A stretch of DNA of 13,275 bases from Bacteroidales bacterium. GTDB taxonomy: Bacteria; Bacteroidota; Bacteroidia; Bacteroidales; UBA12481. This document shows positions 7,728 through 13,275 of the stretch, in pieces. The notes beneath the pieces were generated by a model. That model saw nothing but the letters and a program-made list of their open reading frames with translations. It did no database searches and had not been told where the DNA came from. Location: NCBI GenBank assembly GCA_021160155.1, contig JAGHDB010000392.1, positions 1 to 13,275 of the forward strand. Reading direction: 5' to 3'. Within the stretch, counting starts at the first letter, position 1; every line of letters begins with the position of its first letter. Made by a program: the position numbers and the translations under genes.

Positions 7728-9839
7728 ATGGAATCTCCCCTGCATACTGATATTCAGTTTCTGCCCGGTGTAGGCCCGAAAAGAGCAGCCTTGCTCAGGC
7801 AGGAACTCGGCATTACTACATTCGGGGATTTGCTTTATCATTTCCCTTTTAAGTATATTGACCGCACCCGTATATACACCATTCAGGAGATCCGATCCGA
7901 TTCAACTTACATCCAGTTAAAAGGTAATCTGGGAATGTTCAGAGAAGTTGGCAAAGGGCATAAAAAAAGATTAACAGCCATTTTCACTGATGAAACCGGA
8001 AGCATTGAACTGGTCTGGTTTCGTGGTATCCGGTATATTCAAAAATCGCTGAAACCCGGAACCGGTTATTTACTGTTTGGCAAACCGGTATTTTTTAACC
8101 GGCAAATATCCATTCCTCATCCTGAATTAGAATCTCTTGAAAAAGTAGAAAAACAAGCTTTCCCCTCCATCTTCCAGGCAGTTTATCCCACTACTGAAAG
8201 GATGAAAAGCAGTTACCTCCATTCTAAAGCCATTCAAAAGTTACAACAGCATCTGTTGCAGAAAGTGTATCGACGGATACCTGAAACGTTACCTGCCTAT
8301 CTGATTGATCAGCTCAGGCTACCCGGAATCAATGAAGCTTTGCTCCAGATTCATTTCCCTGAAAACCAAGAGCATTTGAGAAGTGCCCGGTACCGGATGA
8401 AATTTGAAGAATTATTCTGGATCCAGCTTTCATTGCTCAGGCAGAAAGTTTGGAGAATAAAACGTTCACATGGTTTGAACTTTCAGGTTGTTGGAGATCT
8501 TTTTAATACTTTCTATAAAGAAAAATTGCCCTTTAAACTGACCCGTGCCCAAAAAAAGGTAATCAGAGAGATCCGTAAAGATTTTGGATCCGGCACACAG
8601 ATGAACCGGCTGCTTCAGGGTGATGTAGGCAGCGGTAAAACACTGGTTGCCCTCCTCTGCATGCTTATTGCACTGGATAATGGTTACCAGGCCTGTCTGA
8701 TGGCACCAACCGAAATTCTGGCCCAGCAACATCATCAAACTTTTTCACGCATGCTGGACGGATTACCGGTACACGTTAAATTACTTACCGGGTCAACCCG
8801 TGCAACCGATCGTTCAACGCTGCATGAAGAGCTCCTTGAAGGCCGGCTGGATATCCTGATAGGAACACATGCATTAATCGAAGACAGCGTGAATTTCAGA
8901 AACCTCGGATTTGTAGTGATTGATGAACAACACCGCTTTGGGGTGGCCCAACGGGCACGGTTATGGGATAAAACCGTAAACATACCCCCGCATATACTCG
9001 TGATGACCGCCACACCTATACCCAGAACACTGGCAATGACCCTGTACGGTGATCTGGATGTGTCGGTAATTGATGAGTTGCCGCCCGGACGAAAACCGGT
9101 AAAAACCGCACATTATTATGATTCGAAAAGGTTGCCCGTATTTGAATTTATCAGAAAACAGATCCGCGAAGGACGGCAGGTATATATTGTTTATCCATTG
9201 ATCAAAGAATCAGAAAAAATGGATTATAAGAACCTGTATGACGGATACGAAAGTATTACCCGTGCTTTTCCACCGCCTGAATATGCAGTATCCGTCTTAC
9301 ATGGACAGATGAAAGGAGAAGAAAAGAATAAAGCAATGGATTATTTCATCCGCGGTATCACCCATATCATGGTTTCAACTACTGTTATTGAAGTGGGAGT
9401 GGATGTTCCAAATGCTTCAGTAATGATTATTGAAAGTGCCGAGCGATTCGGACTGAGCCAGTTGCACCAGTTACGGGGTCGTGTGGGCCGCGGTGCAGAG
9501 CAATCCTATTGTATCCTGATGACCGGCGTAAAACTGACCCGGGAAGCCCGCACCAGAATAGATACTATGGTACATACCAATGACGGTTTTGAGATTGCTG
9601 AAGTGGATCTTAAATTACGGGGACCGGGAGACATGGAGGGAACGCAACAGAGCGGTCTGCCGGTCACACTGCATATTGCCAACCTGGTAAAGGATGTGAA
9701 GATTCTTGAACATGCCCGTCATGTGGCTGAAGATATTCTTGAAAAAGACCCTCTGTTACAAAAACCCGAAAATAAGATCCTGCAAACAACCCTGTCCGAA
9801 ATGAAAAATCAAACCCACGACTGGGGAAAAATCTCGTAG
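7728..9839 (+). CDS. recG: ATP-dependent DNA helicase RecG
   Basis: RecG unwinds branched DNA, chiefly stalled replication forks and Holliday junctions, in the cytoplasm. The protein has 703 residues from this start, close to E. coli RecG (693). The N-terminal wedge domain opens with FLPGVGPKRAALL and carries an OB-type fold (GSIELVWFRG). The helicase part shows Walker A GDVGSGKT (298-305), motif II DEQH (399-402), motif III TATPIPRT (427-434) and motif VI QLRGRVGRG (581-589), followed by the RecG-typical block DLKLRGPGDMEGTQQSG. The start at 7728 is preferred to an in-frame ATG at 7605 because homology begins here and the extra 41 codons would run back into the start of the divergent ATPase gene. 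The gene appears intact and monocistronic, converging on the symporter gene with 26 bases between stops. Confidence 0.97.
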   Translation: MESPLHTDIQFLPGVGPKRAALLRQELGITTFGDLLYHFPFKYIDRTRIYTIQEIRSDSTYIQLKGNLGMFREVGKGHKKRLTAIFTDETGSIELVWFRGIRYIQKSLKPGTGYLLFGKPVFFNRQISIPHPELESLEKVEKQAFPSIFQAVYPTTERMKSSYLHSKAIQKLQQHLLQKVYRRIPETLPAYLIDQLRLPGINEALLQIHFPENQEHLRSARYRMKFEELFWIQLSLLRQKVWRIKRSHGLNFQVVGDLFNTFYKEKLPFKLTRAQKKVIREIRKDFGSGTQMNRLLQGDVGSGKTLVALLCMLIALDNGYQACLMAPTEILAQQHHQTFSRMLDGLPVHVKLLTGSTRATDRSTLHEELLEGRLDILIGTHALIEDSVNFRNLGFVVIDEQHRFGVAQRARLWDKTVNIPPHILVMTATPIPRTLAMTLYGDLDVSVIDELPPGRKPVKTAHYYDSKRLPVFEFIRKQIREGRQVYIVYPLIKESEKMDYKNLYDGYESITRAFPPPEYAVSVLHGQMKGEEKNKAMDYFIRGITHIMVSTTVIEVGVDVPNASVMIIESAERFGLSQLHQLRGRVGRGAEQSYCILMTGVKLTREARTRIDTMVHTNDGFEIAEVDLKLRGPGDMEGTQQSGLPVTLHIANLVKDVKILEHARHVAEDILEKDPLLQKPENKILQTTLSEMKNQTHDWGKIS

Positions 9840-9865
9840 CTGACATCCTGATAACCGGCCAATTT

Positions 9866-11326
9866 TTATTTTCCGCTTATTTGTTTTGCTTTAGGTATCA
9901 GAAGAGTAGCAGCTACTGCAATAATTGCCGAAGCCACAAAGCTGGTAATCCTGGCGGTGACCACCTCTTCCAAACCACTACCGGCCCATACAATTGTAAA
10001 AATAAGTCCGGTTATAATCGTAAGCAATGCTGCCCGTCCGTGAAACCTTTTCCAGAAAAGGGTAAATAGAATCACAATAGAGAACGGTCCACCAATACCT
10101 GCCCAGACATATCCCACCAAAGTATAGATCAGGTTTGAAGGACTTAAATAGGCCAGCACCAGGGCGATGACGGCAAGAAGTGCCGTGACGATTCGTGATC
10201 GCATCAGTGAATGTCCCTGTTTCGTTCCGTTTTTTCCCTTGTTAAGCAGGTTTTCTGACAATTCGGTTGCAGAAAGAATCAATAGTGAATCGGCTGTAGA
10301 AATCATTGCTGCAATGGCACCGGTAACTAAAACCGCCGCCAGTGCCGGAGGGAAAATTTTAAGAATCACGGTGGGCATTACTGACTCCTGATCCTGTAAC
10401 CCGTCCGGTCCGAATATAGCCAGACCAATCCACCCGATGGTTAAAGCTCCCAAATAGGCAAACAGAGTCCATAACACACCAACATTCCGGGCTTTTTTTG
10501 CCTGCCGCGGATCACGGATTGCCATAAACCGCATAGATAATTGAGGTTGCCCTCCCAGGTATCCGAAAAACCATGAGAACCCACCCATCAGCAGGGCCCC
10601 CAACGAAAAACCTGTTACAGCACCGGTTATAGAACTGAACTTTGGTCCGGCTTTGGTTAAAGCTTCCGGTATCGAAGAGGCAAAGAGGCCGGGGTGATGG
10701 TGTATGTAAATCATGCCCACAACCGGTCCCACAACCAGAGTAGTTATCATTACAATAGCCTGAACCACATCCGTATAAACCACACTTCTGAATCCTCCGT
10801 ACACGGTATAAGGGACAATAATAGCTGCAGTGATCAGCATACCCGTTTCCGGTTTGATCTTAAAAAGCGCATGAAGTGTTTTACCCCCACCCAGGAACTG
10901 GGCTCCTACATAGAAAAAAAAGAAAAAAACAATGGTCAGACTGGCCACCACACGAATCCACTTACCAAGTTCGCCATGCCGTTTAGCCAAATAATCTGTA
11001 AAAGTAGTCACTTGATACCGTTCAGCTTCATCACGTAATCTCCAGGCCAATGCACCCCAGGCTGTCACAATACCTGCCACACACCCAATTGCGGTCCAGA
11101 TACCCGTCAAACCCGATGCATAAGCCAGTCCCGGTAAACCGAGTAATGCCCAGGAAGATTCACCGGTAGCACGTTCTGACAGAGCAGCCACCCATCCCGG
11201 AAGACTTCTCCCGGCTATGGCATAATCCGTATGGGTTTTAACCCGCCTACCCTGATAAACCCCCCAGAGAATCAGCAGAGTCAGGTAGGAAATCATAACG
11301 ATTAGAATCTGAGTGGTTTGATTCAT
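9866..11326 (-). CDS. Sodium:solute symporter (SSS family), PutP-like
   Basis: This 486-residue inner-membrane protein has about 12-13 hydrophobic segments, as expected for a LeuT-fold sodium symporter (E. coli PutP has 502 residues). Recognisable family blocks are AGRSLPGWVAALSE (38-51), LLGLPGLAYASGL, VYGGFRSVVYTDVVQ, FFGYLGGQPQLSMRFMA, and ISTADSLLILSATELSENL (from 342). Ser343 and Thr344 of the last block line up with the PutP Na2-site Ser340/Thr341. In the first-helix sodium region this protein has Gly55-Glu56 where, from memory, PutP has Asp55-Met56, so proline should not be assumed as the substrate. Family knowledge: SSS proteins import amino acids, sugars, vitamins or anions with sodium. 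No enzyme operon surrounds it to reveal the substrate. No convincing Bacteroidota promoter was found upstream of its start. Confidence 0.92.
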   Translation of the reverse strand: MNQTTQILIVMISYLTLLILWGVYQGRRVKTHTDYAIAGRSLPGWVAALSERATGESSWALLGLPGLAYASGLTGIWTAIGCVAGIVTAWGALAWRLRDEAERYQVTTFTDYLAKRHGELGKWIRVVASLTIVFFFFFYVGAQFLGGGKTLHALFKIKPETGMLITAAIIVPYTVYGGFRSVVYTDVVQAIVMITTLVVGPVVGMIYIHHHPGLFASSIPEALTKAGPKFSSITGAVTGFSLGALLMGGFSWFFGYLGGQPQLSMRFMAIRDPRQAKKARNVGVLWTLFAYLGALTIGWIGLAIFGPDGLQDQESVMPTVILKIFPPALAAVLVTGAIAAMISTADSLLILSATELSENLLNKGKNGTKQGHSLMRSRIVTALLAVIALVLAYLSPSNLIYTLVGYVWAGIGGPFSIVILFTLFWKRFHGRAALLTIITGLIFTIVWAGSGLEEVVTARITSFVASAIIAVAATLLIPKAKQISGK

Positions 11327-11463
11327 AATGAGTTAATTAAATTGATAATATGAATTTGTATTTGACCGAAAGGTTTGAAAAAATCGGCTGTTTTGCAACA
11401 GGTAAGAAAATAGAATTGATAACTTTCATACCTTCGTATTGATATGATTTGAATCATTCTATT
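11327..11463. other. Divergent intergenic region between symporter and aminopeptidase genes
   Basis: This is the largest gap in the window (137 bases), AT-rich, and must hold the start signals of both flanking genes. On the plus strand TACCTTCG (11429-11436) matches TAnnTTTG at all but one fixed base and is suitably placed for the aminopeptidase, but no TTG lies 19-21 bases upstream. On the minus strand no exact -7 element was found. No inverted repeat strong enough to call an operator was seen; the only palindrome noted is TTAATTAA at 11333-11340. Confidence 0.5.
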
Positions 11464-13077
11464 ATGAAATTAATACAAAAGTTCACGCTGGTCGGTTTTC
11501 TGTTAGTACATCTGGGTTCCACACCCTTTCTGATTGCTCAAAGCACTCCACAGGCAGGGGTTGATGTGATTCATTACCGGTTTGATATCCACCTGTCTGA
11601 CACCAGTAATCAAATACAATCATTGGCAGCGCTTACCGTAAATTTCAAACGGCCGATCAACCGATTTTTGGTGGATCTCACCGGGCAGAAACCGGACATG
11701 TCATCCGGCATGAAAGTCACCAGCGTTTCTTCAGATCATTTATCGCTATCTTTTACTCAACGTGACGAGCACCTCATAATCAACCTGCCGGATACTATAA
11801 AATATCCGTTTAAAACCCTATTTACCATCCGATACCACGGTATTCCGGATGACGGACTGATCATTTCAACAAATAAATTTGGCCAGCGCACTTTTTTTGG
11901 AGACAACTGGCCCGACCGGGCCCATCACTGGCTGGCCTGCATTGATCATCCATCGGATAAAGCCACCGTTGAATTTCAGGTAACTGCACCAAGCCATTAC
12001 AAAGTGGTCAGTAATGGTCAGTTAATTGGTTTATACAGTAATAAGGAAGGTTTTCAAACAACATGCTGGAAAGAAACCGCGCCGCTCCCTACAAAAGTCA
12101 TGGTCATCGGGGTTGCTGATTTTGCCGTTCAAAACGCAGGCTCCTCAGATGGGATACCCGTCCAAACATGGGTATATAATAAGAATTATCGCGAAGGATT
12201 CACCGATTATGCACCCGCTGTTCAGATCATGGATTATTATCAGCAATTGCTGGGGCCATACGCATATGAGAAACTGGCCAATGTACAAGCCAAAACCATT
12301 TACGGTGGTATGGAAAACTCGTCTTGTATTTTCTATAACGAGCGGTCAGTCAATGGTAAAAATCAACAAACCGGATTACTGGCTCATGAGATTGCCCATC
12401 AATGGTTTGGTGATGCCGTTACAGAGAAGGAGTGGGCTCATATCTGGCTTAGTGAAGGATTTGCCACCTATATTGAAACCTGCTATTCAACCTATCACAA
12501 GGGAGAGAAACTACTTGCCAGCCGTATGGCCCGTGCTCGCAGCAGAGTGATCAGTTATTACCACCATACTCAAAAACCGGTAATCGATACCACTGAAACA
12601 CATTTGATGAGACTGCTGAATACCAATTCATACCAAAAAGGAGCCTGGGTATTGCACATGCTTCGCAATCAATTGGGCGATGAAACATTCTGGAACGGAA
12701 TCCGCCGTTACTATGCTGAATATAAAAATAAGAATGCACTGACCGGTGATTTTCAAAGAGTAATGGAAGAGGTCAGCCATCGGGATCTGAGCCGGTTCTT
12801 TTATCAATGGCTTGAAATCCCGGGACACCCTCAACTTAAAATTGACTGGAGTTACAACAAATCAGACAAGCAGCTTGATGTGACAGTACATCAGACACAA
12901 ACCCATTATATCTTTTCCTTTCCGCTTGAGCTGAAGATTACCGGTAAAGATGGCAGATCATCACGGATTGTAACAATCGAGATCAATTCTGCAGAGACAA
13001 CCCACTCATTCTCTTTTAATTCTAAACCACTCATGCTGGAAGCAGACCCGCGTACAGTCTTGCTGTTTGAACAATAG
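11464..13077 (+). CDS. M1-family zinc aminopeptidase, exported
   Basis: The protein has 537 residues from the ATG at 11464; an in-frame TTG five codons upstream is possible but less likely. It begins with a signal peptide (MKLIQKFTLVGFLLVHLGST, ending ...FLIAQ), so it is periplasmic or surface-exposed. An N-terminal beta-rich domain leads to the catalytic domain: exopeptidase motif GGMEN (281-285), zinc site HEIAH (308-312) with catalytic Glu309, third zinc ligand Glu331 in LSEGFATY, and the conserved Tyr390 in YQKGAWVLHML. A beta-sandwich-like C-terminal part (about 455-537) ends the protein; there is no long helical C-terminal domain as in ERAP/PepN types and no evident type IX secretion sorting domain. 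Family knowledge: M1 enzymes remove N-terminal residues from peptides. All catalytic residues are present, so it should be active. The gene is divergent from the symporter across a 137-base gap. Confidence 0.94.
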   Translation: MKLIQKFTLVGFLLVHLGSTPFLIAQSTPQAGVDVIHYRFDIHLSDTSNQIQSLAALTVNFKRPINRFLVDLTGQKPDMSSGMKVTSVSSDHLSLSFTQRDEHLIINLPDTIKYPFKTLFTIRYHGIPDDGLIISTNKFGQRTFFGDNWPDRAHHWLACIDHPSDKATVEFQVTAPSHYKVVSNGQLIGLYSNKEGFQTTCWKETAPLPTKVMVIGVADFAVQNAGSSDGIPVQTWVYNKNYREGFTDYAPAVQIMDYYQQLLGPYAYEKLANVQAKTIYGGMENSSCIFYNERSVNGKNQQTGLLAHEIAHQWFGDAVTEKEWAHIWLSEGFATYIETCYSTYHKGEKLLASRMARARSRVISYYHHTQKPVIDTTETHLMRLLNTNSYQKGAWVLHMLRNQLGDETFWNGIRRYYAEYKNKNALTGDFQRVMEEVSHRDLSRFFYQWLEIPGHPQLKIDWSYNKSDKQLDVTVHQTQTHYIFSFPLELKITGKDGRSSRIVTIEINSAETTHSFSFNSKPLMLEADPRTVLLFEQ

Positions 13078-13160
13078 CGCACCTCAATCCTGACATCCTG
13101 TACCTCTCTGCCCGCTTTGGCACAGTTTATGATTAGATCGAAACATCTATATTCATAACT

Positions 13161-13275
13161 ATGAAAGCACAGGAAATAAAATCCCTGAAAGAACTTAAGT
13201 ATCAAATAGATGGCAAAAAGAAAGCCTATCTGTTATTGTACAAAAGCGGATCAGAGCAAAGTGATTGTGCTATAC
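13161..13275 (+). CDS. Start of a small protein, possibly thioredoxin-fold, 3'-truncated by the window
   Basis: An ATG at 13161 opens a frame that runs off the window after 38 codons. The visible peptide has a charged helix-like start (SLKELKYQIDGKKK), then a beta strand and turn, AYLLLYKSGSEQSDCA. The strand-turn-Cys36 order resembles the beta strand and active-site position of thioredoxin-fold proteins. Only one cysteine is visible, where the second Cys of CxxC would sit. That similarity is from pattern memory and is not strong. It starts 83 bases after the aminopeptidase stop. With so little sequence the function is not assigned. Confidence 0.55.
   Translation, partial: MKAQEIKSLKELKYQIDGKKKAYLLLYKSGSEQSDCAI

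Noticed and set aside
11449..11463. TTG start five codons before the aminopeptidase ATG.
   Set aside because: The ATG at 11464 gives a better signal peptide with Lys2 at its N-terminus.
12026..12550. A 174-codon open frame on the + strand overlapping the aminopeptidase catalytic region.
   Set aside because: It lies in another frame across the GGMEN and HEIAH coding region and has no protein-like features of its own.
9840..13103. The 11-mer CTGACATCCTG occurs shortly after both the recG stop (9840) and the aminopeptidase stop (13093).
   Set aside because: Repeats of 11 bases are expected many times by chance in 13 kb, and neither copy sits in a hairpin or similar context.
13106..13125. Possible terminator hairpin after the aminopeptidase gene (CTCTGCC pairing with GGCACAG, one mismatch, 6-base loop).
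   Set aside because: The stem is only 4 uninterrupted pairs plus 2 after a mismatch, and just three T follow, so it is too weak to call.
1..13275. Search for CRISPR arrays, insertion sequences, tRNA/rRNA genes, retron-like RNAs, toxin-antitoxin pairs or phage genes.
   Set aside because: No regularly spaced repeats, transposase motifs, structural RNA signatures or defence-type domains were seen; nearly every base is accounted for by ordinary genes.

Overview
The window is chromosomal DNA from a member of the Bacteroidota (Bacteroidetes). Three things point there: the gene families (three tandem SurA/PpiC-type proteins, an OstA-like protein with the Bacteroidota C-terminus, a small acidic DUF2795-type protein), the weak Shine-Dalgarno sequences, and promoter elements matching the Bacteroidota consensus TTG-N19-TAnnTTTG. 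The sequence does not fix a genus. Coding density is very high. No rRNA, tRNA, CRISPR array, insertion sequence or phage gene was seen, and no stretch over about 140 bases lacks a gene.

Region 1 (1-6633, + strand) is a tightly packed run of five genes that looks like an envelope-biogenesis operon. It holds a two-domain parvulin-type peptidyl-prolyl isomerase cut by the window start, a lipoprotein that resembles SurA but has no clear isomerase motif, a SurA-like periplasmic isomerase/chaperone, a MoxR-type AAA+ ATPase, and an exported OstA/LptA-like protein. Three of the four junctions overlap (by 26, 11 and 17 bases) and the fourth has a 12-base gap, which suggests translational coupling. The periplasmic members plausibly handle outer-membrane protein folding and lipopolysaccharide transport; what the cytoplasmic MoxR protein does there is unknown.

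Region 2 (6636-7618, - strand) converges on region 1 with only 2 bases between stop codons. It holds a very acidic 73-residue DUF2795-type protein with its own near-perfect Bacteroidota promoter, and upstream of it an ABC-transporter ATPase of the LolD/MacB type with no permease beside it.

Region 3 (7728-9839, + strand) is recG, the branched-DNA helicase, divergent from the ATPase gene. It converges on a sodium:solute symporter of the PutP type (9866-11326, - strand). Divergent from that is an exported M1-family zinc aminopeptidase (11464-13077, + strand). The window ends in the first 38 codons of a small gene that may encode a thioredoxin-fold protein.

Most of the window is ordinary core genome. 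I did not find a convincing undescribed system. The items most worth checking are the homopolymer-filled promoter of the DUF2795-type gene, the isomerase-less lipoprotein between two isomerase genes, the internal duplication in the first isomerase, MoxR placed between SurA and OstA, and the altered sodium-site residues of the symporter.
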